Source: Diphasiastrum complanatum
Lineage: Eukaryota > Streptophyta > Lycopodiopsida > Lycopodiales > Lycopodiaceae
Direction: 5' to 3'
Assembly (NCBI GenBank): GCA_029204225.1
Contig: CM055102.1
Span: forward strand, 2,798,718 to 2,862,717
Length of the DNA stretch: 64,000 nucleotides
A model generated the notes under the pieces. It was not told where the DNA came from and made no database searches. It worked only from the letters and a program-made list of their open reading frames with translations. Shown here piece after piece: positions 36,241-48,295 of this stretch (position 1 is the first letter of the stretch; every line of letters starts with the position of its first letter). The position numbers and the translations under genes were made by a program.

Positions 36241-37481
36241 TTTTACAGGCACCTGCCTACACTGGCCCCCATCCCAAAAGCAAAATAAAAGCAATTTATG
36301 GCCTCTGCTTTCCCCCCGGAATTAATTATCAAAGGGTGTCTGACACCCACCTGCCCCCTCCTGTTAAAAAATAGGAAAACGGTACCAAAAAAATTTGCAA
36401 CAACCTAACCACTGGGCCATGCCTCTCATAACCTCAGTATTACTAAACAACCATGGCCAGTCAGCAGTTCATAAATTATTACGAACCTTCATTGGGAACT
36501 AAGCTCCAAAAAAAGCGGCAAAGAAAGATCTGAGAGTGGTTTCGAGTGAAGATGATGGTTTGTATGGCAAACATATTACTGGTTTAGGGTTTAGAAGTGA
36601 ATGCTCGCCAGAGGATTGGGGAGAGGTGAATGCTCACCAGAAGAGTGGAAAGCTCTCAGGAGCAGAAGTCTCTGGGGGAAATTAGGGCTCACCAGAAGAG
36701 TGACAAGCTATACACTCCTGTGAATCGGTTGATGAGATCGGTTTCTTCCCGGATGAACTTCAACAGCTTACTAATTAGTTATGGCAATACTTCAACACGC
36801 TGCAATACGATGTCGAAATTTTGTGTACCAGCACGGGGGCTCCGAAACATCTCCCAGTTTTCAGGTCCTGACTAGACAAAACGGACGTTGCGGCCCGACC
36901 GTCGGTCGTTTCCTCGTCTTGTTTGTTCCCACAGGTTCGTATCGAGGTTGTCCACTGGCCGAAACAGACGGCACCCGAAACGGATCCCGTTTGGAGAAAC
37001 GGGGCCGTCGGATGGAGAGTTGCAAAAGCAGTCCATTTCGCTTGACCTAATTGCGCTTCGCTCCAGTCCAAGGGCCATTTTGACCGAACGATAACCGAAT
37101 CGAGCTAGGCTCGATCCGTTGGGTTCGTATCGGAATCACGAACCAGTGGACTGTATTCCTGGACCATTAATACATTCTACGCAGGTTTAGGTGTATGCTG
37201 CACAAGTGCAGCTTTGATGTTGAATCTGCACATACCTGTGGTGCAATGCCTACGACACAATGAGGATGTGGGTGGGGTTGATGATGTTTATGGATGTGGT
37301 TGTGACGGTTATGCTTGTGGCTTGTTTTGATGCTTATGGCTGTGGGGTTGTGGGTTTAGGATGATCTGTTAGGGTTTGGGGTGTTATGTTAACTGTGCCA
37401 TTTGTTGGGGTGTCAGGTTTAGGGTTTAGGGTTAAATGGTTGAACATGATGCATATGTTTTGAATGAGATGCAAATGTGCT
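36241..37481. other. Non-coding; two telomere-like units
   Basis: No gene is recognised. The ORFs overlapping on both strands near 36780-37090 lack homology signals. At 37416-37433 two TTTAGGG units occur in tandem with half units at both sides, just before the (TC)n tract. Confidence 0.45.
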
Positions 37482-37594
<113 letters not shown>

Positions 37595-37968
37595 TTGCAC
37601 GGAGCAAACCATTTCTGACTGGCCATTCAAACTTCACAGAGCTAACCATTTGTAAGCAACCATGGTAAATTAACCATGACACAAATATACTGTAAAAAAA
37701 TATATACATCTCATTTGATGCCACTGTACATGATGCTAAAATGTGTATCAGTATCTACAAGTCTGTGCTAAACAAATCATCCCTCTGCGTGCCCGATGCA
37801 TCTGCAGGGGTGTCAAATACAAAGTCTGGCTGGGAGTCTGGAGGCATCTGGGACTCCTCTAAGTCTGGGCCAACGCCTGCCAAGAGACGACTAGAAAAAT
37901 CGTCAGCGCGTCCCCTCTTGGCTGGCCTGCCTCTGGGTCTGCCGGAAGAAACCCTCTGTGGTGCACTC

Positions 37969-40900
37969 CTACCTGGGGGTCTCCCTCTGCCACGGGGGGG
38001 GTCTCTGGGAAGAACTGCCTGCTTGTGATGCTCTGAGTCGTCTCTGCGCTATCTGTCTCTGGGTAGCAGCCTCTGTCTCCCTCGCAAACTCTGACCAGCC
38101 ATCATCTGAAAGGGGGCGTGATGCGGGGGTACTGGGTGGGGCACTTGGACCATCCCCTGCTAGGTCGACCGTCTCGTCTGAATCATATGTGGGATCATCA
38201 TCAGAGGAGGCAATGGAACGTCAGCAGGGAGGGTGGTGGTCTCATCGGCATCGGCATCATCCTCGGGATCACCCCGCAGAGCACGCCGAGCGGCGTCGTC
38301 TAGATCAACCTCTAGCTCTGGCTCATGATCTGCCGCTGCAACCAGGCACTCATCGGGATTGACCTACACAAGTCAATCATTCGTGAGATAGCCGAAGCAA
38401 CCGTGAGGGCATTAAACTGAATGTCTCAAACCAATGCGAAAGCAAAACGACAGAGCAACGAAATATACCTGCAGCAGTAGGGCGCGTGTGCCTCCTGCCC
38501 TCATGCTCTCCGTGATGCGTCGAACCACTCTGGTGTTGGTGTTGCAATACACCAGGTCATTGCACCACTCCGTCGTCAGACGGTTCCGCCTGTTCGTGTG
38601 AACAAGGCTGAACGCTGACCAGTTCCGCTCGCACACACAAGCAGAATAGTCCTGCATTAATTGGCAACAACTCGAGTGAGTATTGACCTTGTAGAGAAAA
38701 TGCGAAAACTGGTTGGATGAATGAGATCAGACAACATACCTGTGAAAGGACTCGGAGCGCGAGCGTCCTCAGGTCTGGCTGTCCGGCGCCGTAGCTCTCC
38801 CACCATGATCCAGGCAAGAGCCTGTTCTCTCGGACACGTGCAAGGTCCTCACCGAACAGCCCCAGAGAGTGCCTGCAGTTGAGCAACGATATGCTTGAGT
38901 ACACTTGAGCTTGCGCAGGAAAATTGAACGAACGACAGCGTACGATAGATCAAGAGTTAACCTATAACCGAACCCCTGCACCTCGAGCCTGTTGCGAAAC
39001 CCAGTGTCGCTGCTGAGGCGGATGTATGCGAACCAGTCCGCACGCAGCTCTGCATCGTCGTACTGCCTCTCGCTCTGAAACAGCAGATGCAGTATGTGGG
39101 CCACAGTGTGAATGGGCCGATGAAACTTATCCCATCGCTGCTGCCACAAGCGCCTGATAGGCTCCAACCTGTGGACCAAACCACGCGGAGGCAACAGTTA
39201 CATACCATCGTGTTGCGGCAGCAAGACAAAACAGAGTGCGAAATGGAAGTAAGGATGGTGAGACGAAAAAAACTTATACTTGGCAGGGTCTAGCTCAGAA
39301 CGCTGGAGAGACTCGCCTATGCGGTCCATGAACTCGTAAATGAGGCCCATCGTGCACCCCTCGCGATCAACGAGCCTCAGAACATAGTAGATGGGGCGCA
39401 TGAGGTCCATCAGTTGCTGCATATCCACCCAGAAAGGCTCCATGAAGAGGATCTCATGGAAGGCCAAGCCCTCTGGGGTCGTGGACAGGTCCATGGCGGT
39501 GAACTCTGCCGAAGTGGCCATGTGCCACAATTCACCCTTGAGCTTGTGTAGCCGCTCAAGCATGATGAACTGGTAGGCGAAGCGGGTGTGAGCGGGCTTC
39601 TTCAAGTCGAGCCTGCATTGACAAACAGAATGTGAGGCATACATGAAACGAGCAAAAAAAAGGAGCATCTTGAACGAGCCAAAAAGTAAGTGGCAGGTTA
39701 CTTGCTGAATGTGCGGAAAAGGGCCGTCATGCGGCGCTTGCGTGTGACGAAGTCCACAACCGCAAGTGCCCTCGTGAGAATGTCACTGACCCAAGGCAGG
39801 CGCCTGATGGAATGCAGGAGGAGGTCCAATGAGTGTGCGGCGCATGGAGTCCAGACAATGGAGGGGTAGTCTGCCATAAGAAGCTCCCCCATACCGCGAC
39901 AGTTGGACGCATTGTCCGTCACAACCTTTCGCGATACGTTCACACGATCAGTTCACAGCTTGGAAACACATTGCAATCAATCGAAAACTACGCAAAACTA
40001 TTGTATCAACATCAAGCAGCAAATGAGCAAGCAACCAATGAAAGAATATTATACCTGGACAACGCGCTGTGGCCCGACCTCCTCGATCGCTGCGCGAATG
40101 ATGCCGTAAATGTACTCGGCCGAATGCACTCTCCCTGCCTCGGAGGCGTCGATGCTGCATAGGAACATGGAACCGTAACAACTGGAAACAATCACGTTGA
40201 TGAGTGGACGTCTGCGACGATCAGTCCACCCATCAGCCATGATGGAACAGCCTATCTATCCCAAGCCTCGTGCAGTGCGGCCAGTCTCTCTTTGACTGAT
40301 GCAACCCGGTCCTGGAGCAAAGGGCCTCGTAGTGCGTCGGCTGTGGGTGGTGTGTAGCCGGGCCCGCAGACTGCAACTTTCGAGATAGCCTCTCGAAAGA
40401 TGCGGGATGATGCCATGATAAAGGGGAGGTTCAGGTCATAGAACATCTCTGCTATGGTCCTGGTGGCCTCTCTGTGCTGCCCCTCTCTGAAAGATCCCGG
40501 CATGGACATCTGTTTGGGGCCTCGGGATGTGGATGGCTGGGAGGATGCGGATGGACGATGCGGATGTGGAGGTGGTGGCATAGGTGCAGGCGCGGAAGCG
40601 GAGGAAGTGGACGGGCCATGCAAATCTGGCGGTGATAGCAGAGGCGTAGGTGCAGCAGTGGAGGCTGTGGATCCATGGGGACTGTTGGCGGAGGCGGAGG
40701 CGGGGGCGGGGGCGGGGGTGAGTGCAGATGCAGCGGCGATGGCGGGTGCAGATGCGACGGTGGGGGCGGTGGGTGTACTAGTGGCAGGGGCGGTGGTAGT
40801 GGGTGCACCAGTAGAAATAGAGTCCGTGGCATCTATGGACGGCTCGTCGGGCTCAGCAGCTGTCTCAGAATATGTCTCCATAATGCGAGCCCTCTCCGCA

Positions 40901-41079
40901 ACGGGGATGACCATACAAATGCCGATCCCGTAGCGTCCCCCTGTGGGTCGGACTTGCAACCCCCCCAGATGTGCTCGAACCCGAGAGGCATTCCCTGTGA
41001 ACTGCTTTCGACAAAAAGGGCAACGCCACTTTTTGTTAGGCATCACCTCCGCCTCATCCCAAATGGGATGAGCAGCCAT
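37969..41079 (-). pseudogene. hAT transposase gene, seven exons, two frameshifts (hAT#1)
   Basis: DNA transposase of the hAT superfamily. Exons (minus strand): 41079-40055, 39925-39702, 39612-39280, 39168-38962, 38872-38740, 38651-38469, 38363-37969. All introns have GT/AG ends, and phases agree. Exon 1 starts at an ATG and encodes a BED-type zinc finger (WRCPFCRKQF, then HLGG, residues about 18-45), a long Pro/Ala linker, and a DUF659-like domain with CSIMADGWTDRRRRP. Exon 2 gives VVTDNASNC and WTPCAAHSLDLLL, the conserved catalytic-core region. Exon 6 has CERNWSAFSLVHT.RRNRL, the hAT dimerisation signature. The tail is acidic. A one-base deletion at about 40254 (AWDR then stop, expected Tyr-Gly-Cys) and a frameshift at about 38215 interrupt it. 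Otherwise it is intact, so it is probably young. The start abuts a (GA)n tract. Confidence 0.85.
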
Positions 41080-41500
<421 letters not shown>

Positions 41501-41670
41501 CTCTCTCTCTCTTGCGCGCCCACCCGCCCTGCTGGCGCTGCTGTCCGCCCTGCTGGCGCTGCAGTGCTGACCTTCGCACCTGCCCTACGCTGCCCTGCGC
41601 TGGTCCGCGCTACTGCGCTGCTACGCCTGGCCGTTTGTCTACACTGTCCTCCATCTGCTTACCGCCTCCT

Positions 41671-42591
41671 ATGGCACCTAAGAAAAAGGGGGGTGTTCTT
41701 GCACCCCCCTCCCTGTTGGACACCCCCCCATCACCGGTAGTGATGGAGGAGCCGTCTTCGGTGATAGAAACTAGTGACATTCCTGTCAACATGGCTGCCA
41801 TTGACTACACTCCTTCCAAACCTACCGAAAGTCTTTTTGCTTATGATCTTAGTTTTATCCGACAAGAAATTCTTGGACTTAAGAAACAACTACACCTCTT
41901 TGAAGCTGAAAATAACAAGTTAGCTAAGGATCTTTTTGGTGTCACGGAACGTGTGGAGCAGCTTGAGCAAGAAAATATATATCTTAAGCAACGAATTGCA
42001 GAAAAAAGTGCCTTGGAGGAGACTTCCAACAAGATCAATAGCTTGGAGAAACAAGTCGAGGAGACGAAAACGTGGGCAGCACTCTTCAAACTGGATGATA
42101 TGGGCAGCAAACTCTCATCACTCGCAAAACAGGTTGAAGAAACGACATCGATCCTTAAGCAAGGTAATCACTCTCAGATTTCATCTTTTCCGAAGGAAAA
42201 CGATTTGGAGACAGTTTTGGGTGAACAAGCCAGAAGGGCCAAAAAAGCCTTTAACATTAGAGTAAGAGGCATTGCCAATGGTGGAAAACCGTTGGAAGAA
42301 GCTACGGATTTGCTCATTTCCAAGTTATCTCATGTGGCTGATGGTTTTGATACTGCTTGGCGTAGTAAATTTGATGACAATGTTTTGTTTATCAAGTTCC
42401 GCTCGCTTTCACAATGCAATGCTGCCCTTCGGCTTAGGGCAAAGCTTAAAGGTACTTTCATTTATATGGATGATGACTTAACAAATACTCAATGGTTGGC
42501 AAGAAAAAAGATTATCCTTGAAGCGAAAGAGAAAGGGCAAAGGGTTGTTTTTATTGACGGGAAACCGAGATTTTTCGACCTTCCACAATAG
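41671..42591 (+). CDS. LINE-A ORF1 protein (RNA-binding, coiled coil)
   Basis: 306 residues from the ATG in CCTATGGCACC, the first Met followed by a basic cluster (PKKKGG). An upstream GTG or CTG extension is possible but is low-complexity. Residues about 70-165 form a coiled coil (LKKQLHLFEAENNKLAKDL and heptads with VEQLEQEN). The C-terminal part (about 190-306) has an L1-ORF1p-like fold pattern: FNIRVRGI, then LFIKFRSL, IYMDDDLT..QWLARKKI, and FIDGKPRFFDLPQ. Such proteins coat the LINE RNA as trimers and act as nucleic-acid chaperones. The frame continues after the TAG at 42589-42591 directly into ORF2. The LINE-B ORF1 at 53964 is homologous along its length. Confidence 0.88.
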   Translation: MAPKKKGGVLAPPSLLDTPPSPVVMEEPSSVIETSDIPVNMAAIDYTPSKPTESLFAYDLSFIRQEILGLKKQLHLFEAENNKLAKDLFGVTERVEQLEQENIYLKQRIAEKSALEETSNKINSLEKQVEETKTWAALFKLDDMGSKLSSLAKQVEETTSILKQGNHSQISSFPKENDLETVLGEQARRAKKAFNIRVRGIANGGKPLEEATDLLISKLSHVADGFDTAWRSKFDDNVLFIKFRSLSQCNAALRLRAKLKGTFIYMDDDLTNTQWLARKKIILEAKEKGQRVVFIDGKPRFFDLPQ

Positions 42592-42634
42592 GAACTAGGG
42601 GCCCCCGGATATAGAAGCTACCCGAGATCCCCTA
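42589..42634 (+). promoter_or_regulatory. Candidate stop-codon readthrough element (LINE-A)
   Basis: CAA-TAG-GAA at 42586-42594 is followed after GAAC by a stem TAGGGG (42596-42601) pairing with CCCCTA (42629-42634), with a short inner CGG/CCG stem. ORF1 and ORF2 are in the same frame with no other stop. The first in-frame ATG of ORF2 lies beyond the endonuclease residues N7 and E34, so ordinary AUG initiation would lose the active site. LINE-B has the same arrangement. Confidence 0.55.
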
Positions 42635-42639
42635 CCAAT

Positions 42640-45600
42640 TTGAGACTTGGCTTCTGGAATTGTAATGGTTTTTTATCTTCGTCATCAGCCGGAGACTTTG
42701 CTGATTTTATTAGAAAATGCGACATTTTGTTGTTGGCTGAAACTCATGAGTCCTTATATCATCCTCTTCCAAATATACAGGAGTACTCTTGGCATTCTGC
42801 TTTTCGTCCATTTGTTAGGGGAAAAACTTGTCGAGGATCTGGAGGAGTAGCTTGTTTATACAGAGACACCACAGTTCAGATGGTTAAACAAGATCCATAC
42901 GCTCGCTATATTTGGTTACACATTATTGGCTCACTATTGGGATTACCTCAGGACATCTATATAGCTGTATGCTATTTTGCTCCACAGACCTCAGTGTTTG
43001 CTGAGTTTGGCGGGGACCCTTTTCAGGCTCTCTCAGATGATATTGCTATCTTTTCTCAGCAGGGTTCCATTTTACTAGCAGGTGATTTCAACGCCCGCAC
43101 AAGCTCTAGACAAACCGAATTTCATGCAGCTACGGATCTTCTCAGGCTTTACCCTTTGGATATGGGGCTAGACCGGGTATCACAGGATGCAGACACTCCA
43201 GCTACATCTTTCGGGGAGCAGTTGATCACTCTAGCAGAGACACACGCTCTTGCCATTTTGAATGGCCTCACACAGTGGCCTTCCTCATCAGCATATACAT
43301 GCTATCCTCATGGTGGAGGACATAGTGTGGTCGACTACTTCATTGGATCACCTGCTTTGATCTCTCACATTTCTGATTTCTCCATTACACCCCCTACCAT
43401 TTCCGATCACTCACTCTTACACATCTCACTTGGTCACATAACCTCTTCTTTGCAAGTTTCTTGCTCTCTTCCCACTCATAAACGTATTCCTTTCACCCAA
43501 TCTGGATTCACTAATTACACCACAATCTTATCCCAACTACTCGCTAACTTCCCGTTCATGGCACCAATTGACCAGCAAGCCACTTTTCTCTCTACATCCC
43601 TCTTAGCTGCTGCTTCCTCATCCTTCCCCACCAAAACGACATCATCTCACAGAAGTGTTCACAACAGATGGTATGATGCAGAATGCCGCTCTCTTCACAA
43701 TCATGTGACATATGCCAGGTCACACTCCCCTGCCACACTCAAACAATGCCAGAAAGAATATCATAGAACCACCAGAACAAAGAAGATCAAGTACCTACAA
43801 TCACTCTGCCAAAAAATGATCAACTCTTTAGATTCACCCTCCTCCTCTTTTTTCTGGAAACATTTCACCAGACACTCTTCAACATTGGCCCCCATAGCCA
43901 TCGAATCCTGGATCGAGTATGCCACGGAGTTATATACCACGGACTCTCCTCCTACCTCACTCTCACCGAGACCTGACCACTGCTCACTTTTCACCCCTGA
44001 CATGGTTGAAAACGCCATTAAACATGCCAAACTAAATAAAGCCACTGACTATGACTCCTTAAGTGTAGACTTCCTAAAGCCCGTAGCACATCTCATCTCC
44101 CCTTACATTGCTCATGTTTTTAACACAGCTGTTACTTCTGGTTTTCCTACGGCTTGGTGTACTAATATCCTTCACCCCATCCTCAAGGCAGGTGATCCCA
44201 TGAATGTAGGAAACTACCGCACCATTATGATTGGCCACACTCTGGCTAAGATATATGGCTCTATACTACAGACAGTTACTGGATCTTTTGCTGAAACTGA
44301 GGGTTTACACGCTATGGGTCAAGCTGGTTTCAGACCGGGATATTCTACGTCAGACCAGATCTTCATTTTCAGATGCATTATTGAGGAGGCTCGACATCGG
44401 AAACAGAGAATTTACTGTTGCTTTGTGGATTTTTGCAAAGCTTTTGACTCTGTTCCACGACATCTTCTTTTCCAGAGACTGTCTTCACTTGGCTTTTCAG
44501 AGGATACTATTGCTGCGATCATTACTTTATATGAGCGAGTCTTGGCACGTTTCAGAGATGGTAGTGGCTGGTCCTCACAGATACATTCTACCATTGGTGT
44601 GAAGCAGGGTTGCCCCTTATCACCCACTCTTTTTGCACTATATATAGATGACCTCGAGCGGATTATTCGCGAGGAAGGTGGAGAGGGCTGTCCCCTAGCA
44701 GACATTATTATCCCCATTCTCTTGTACGCTGATGATGTGGTTCTCCTCTCATCCTCTGCAGCTGGTTTACAGAGTCACCTTTCTGCTTTACATCACTTTT
44801 GCCAGCGTTGGGGATTGACGGTTAACCTTAAGAAGACTAAGATTATGGTGTTTAACACCAACAGACAGCATATGAGAGATGTGATTTTCTATTATGACGG
44901 GCTACCGATTGAGATCGTGACCTCCTACACCTATTTGGGAGTTCTTTTCTCTGGTCCGCTACTCACTTTTCGACCAGCAGCCACCGCCAGGCTCCGCAAG
45001 GGGCATACCACTCTTGTGCATATGGAGAGATTTTGCTCTACTTATTATGTGCAGGATCCTGCTACCAGATGCCTACTATTTTCTGCTACTGTCTCCCCAG
45101 TTGTGCTATATTCGGCTGAGACTTGGTGCCCTGATTTATCACGCGATACATGGAGAGATCTTACTCGTATCCAGATTCTCATGCTCAGTAGGATAATCCG
45201 GGCTAAGCCCTCAGTACCACATGATATCATACTAGCCGAGTTTGCTTCTCCTCCATTAGTTGTTGGTGCTATGTTTCAGATCATCACCTTTCTTCACAGG
45301 GTATCAGATCTAGATACCTCCAGATACATTGTTGCTGCTCTCACTTCATCTTGTACCATTGCGGATCAGGGAGCCAAGCACTCTTGGTATCGCAGTGTCT
45401 CAGCCCTTCTTCAGACTTGGGGTTTATCCGCACTTGATCTTCCGAATGGAACCCATGCTTATATCAGACAGCAGATCTACCGGAGCTACATACGCACTAT
45501 ATGGTCACATCCTGATCCAGATAGGGTCAAGCTACATTATTATGGCACACATCTTTTACGGCTGGACGTTTCGGGCTTGCCTATTCTTCCAGTTTATCTT

Positions 45601-46143
45601 ACACAGACGCTATCTTTTGGTCTGAGATATCGTATAGGACAGCTTCGAGTCTCTTCTCATCAGCTTGCTATCGAGACAGGTAGATACACAGACACTCCCA
45701 GATTGCAGCGGATATGTCAGCTTTGTTCTCTTCAGGAGGTGGAAGATGAGTTTCATTTCATCTTTCGCTGCCCAGTATACTATGAGATTAGAGGACGATA
45801 CCATTGTTTATACCGAGATATTCCCCTCACGTTGAGCTCCTTCCTCGAGTATCCAGACGCTAGATGTGTGGGTCTTCTTTTGAGAGAGATGTATATTTTA
45901 CGAGCTTCACTTCTACCTACGCTCTCAGATATGGATTCCAGTCAGGCTCACATTACTCAGTTCTTCCAGAAGCGAGACAGAGTGGATATTTCGGTTGCGG
46001 ACTTTGACGTCCCCGTCCGAAGATCGAAGACACAGAGAGTTTCGGCTCGATCCAGTGCTACTAGATCTTCATACGCCTCCCACCAGCCTACATCACGACC
46101 CACTACTACCATCACTCATTACTTTCGGCTTGCTCGTAGCTAG
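42640..46143 (+). CDS. LINE-A ORF2: endonuclease / reverse transcriptase
   Basis: About 1167 residues counted from TTG 42640. The frame is open from the ORF1 stop. The APE-like endonuclease (about 1-265) nicks target DNA: WNCNG 6-10, AETHE with E34, GDFNA 148-152, D232 in VVDYF, SDHS 255-258. All catalytic residues are present. The RT (about 500-780) has LHPILKAGDPMNVGNYR, CCFVDFCKAFDSVP, GVKQGCPLSPTLFALYIDD, YADD 696-699 and NLKKTKIMVFNT. A C-terminal zinc motif C1026-C1029-H1039-C1044 (CX2CX9HX4C) follows. The tail has QAHITQFF at 1102-1109, a good PCNA-interacting (PIP-box) consensus, and ITHYF near the end. No RNase H. It likely still encodes an active enzyme if translated. No normal AUG start is available. 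Confidence 0.92.
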   Translation: MRLGFWNCNGFLSSSSAGDFADFIRKCDILLLAETHESLYHPLPNIQEYSWHSAFRPFVRGKTCRGSGGVACLYRDTTVQMVKQDPYARYIWLHIIGSLLGLPQDIYIAVCYFAPQTSVFAEFGGDPFQALSDDIAIFSQQGSILLAGDFNARTSSRQTEFHAATDLLRLYPLDMGLDRVSQDADTPATSFGEQLITLAETHALAILNGLTQWPSSSAYTCYPHGGGHSVVDYFIGSPALISHISDFSITPPTISDHSLLHISLGHITSSLQVSCSLPTHKRIPFTQSGFTNYTTILSQLLANFPFMAPIDQQATFLSTSLLAAASSSFPTKTTSSHRSVHNRWYDAECRSLHNHVTYARSHSPATLKQCQKEYHRTTRTKKIKYLQSLCQKMINSLDSPSSSFFWKHFTRHSSTLAPIAIESWIEYATELYTTDSPPTSLSPRPDHCSLFTPDMVENAIKHAKLNKATDYDSLSVDFLKPVAHLISPYIAHVFNTAVTSGFPTAWCTNILHPILKAGDPMNVGNYRTIMIGHTLAKIYGSILQTVTGSFAETEGLHAMGQAGFRPGYSTSDQIFIFRCIIEEARHRKQRIYCCFVDFCKAFDSVPRHLLFQRLSSLGFSEDTIAAIITLYERVLARFRDGSGWSSQIHSTIGVKQGCPLSPTLFALYIDDLERIIREEGGEGCPLADIIIPILLYADDVVLLSSSAAGLQSHLSALHHFCQRWGLTVNLKKTKIMVFNTNRQHMRDVIFYYDGLPIEIVTSYTYLGVLFSGPLLTFRPAATARLRKGHTTLVHMERFCSTYYVQDPATRCLLFSATVSPVVLYSAETWCPDLSRDTWRDLTRIQILMLSRIIRAKPSVPHDIILAEFASPPLVVGAMFQIITFLHRVSDLDTSRYIVAALTSSCTIADQGAKHSWYRSVSALLQTWGLSALDLPNGTHAYIRQQIYRSYIRTIWSHPDPDRVKLHYYGTHLLRLDVSGLPILPVYLTQTLSFGLRYRIGQLRVSSHQLAIETGRYTDTPRLQRICQLCSLQEVEDEFHFIFRCPVYYEIRGRYHCLYRDIPLTLSSFLEYPDARCVGLLLREMYILRASLLPTLSDMDSSQAHITQFFQKRDRVDISVADFDVPVRRSKTQRVSARSSATRSSYASHQPTSRPTTTITHYFRLARS

Positions 46144-46377
46144 TTTCCTCCGCGGAGCAGGTGGTTAAGCTCTTGCTTTGTACCCTCACCAGCTGGTGGT
46201 CAAGCTTGGATACTTTTTCTCTTAGAGACAGAGAGATCGATATTTTAGTTTTAGTTTTACTGTCTTTTCATTGGTAAATAAGTCCTTATGCGGACAATGC
46301 TTCTCACATTTTGTACTCTCTTTTGTCTTATGTGCCCCTGGGCACCAAAAGACGTTAATAATAATAATTCTAATTCT

Positions 46378-47724
<1,347 letters not shown>

Positions 47725-47789
47725 TTCCGCCCTCTCTCTGTCTCGGGAACTTTTGCGGACTGTCCGCAGGCCCACGTGATTTTGTTGTT

Positions 47790-48231
47790 TTTTTTTTTTA
47801 AATACGCGTTTGGGGCCCGAACGCGTCCAGCCTTAAAAACAAATTAAAATTAAAAAAAAAAAAAGGACGCGTCCGACCCCGCGTCCAGGGATCGGACATG
47901 GATGCGGGCCCTTTGGCCCAGACCCTCATGTCTGATATATATATATATATATATCTAAGGAAGCGGATGGCGGACATGGACGCGCGTCCGCGTCCAGACG
48001 CATCCGGATTTTTTTTTTTTCTAAAAAGAAAAAATAAAAATAAAATTGCGTCCGGACCCACGGGCGTCCGTACTCCGGACGCGTGCGTCCGGGGGCGTCC
48101 GGACCCCCGCACGCATCTTGTTTTTTTTTTTTTAATTTAAAAAAAAAAAAAATAGACGCGTCCGACCCCACGTCCGGGTCCGGACGCCGGATGCGGACGC
48201 GGACATGGGCAAAACGGCCCGGACCCTCATG

Positions 48232-48293
<62 letters not shown>
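47790..48293 (+). repeat. GC-rich ACGCGTC modular repeat with (TA)n
   Basis: Two modules (about 47860-47960 and 48150-48293) contain GACGCGTCCGACCCC, then CGGAC, CATGG/CATGGG, GGCCC or CGGCCC, and end CCCTCATGTCTGATATA followed by (TA)n. Between them are further GGACGC/GCGTCC words separated by poly(T) and poly(A). The module also occurs inverted at 35940-36240. No coding potential. The unit could be the end of an unclassified DNA element that targets TA repeats. Confidence 0.6.

Positions 48294-48295
<2 letters not shown>

Noticed and set aside
36775-37094. Overlapping ORFs on both strands at 36.8-37.1 kb
   Set aside because: Four frames are open at once in a GC-balanced segment. No domain or codon signal favours one.
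37416-37433. Interstitial telomere
   Set aside because: Only two full TTTAGGG units. Too short to claim more than similarity.
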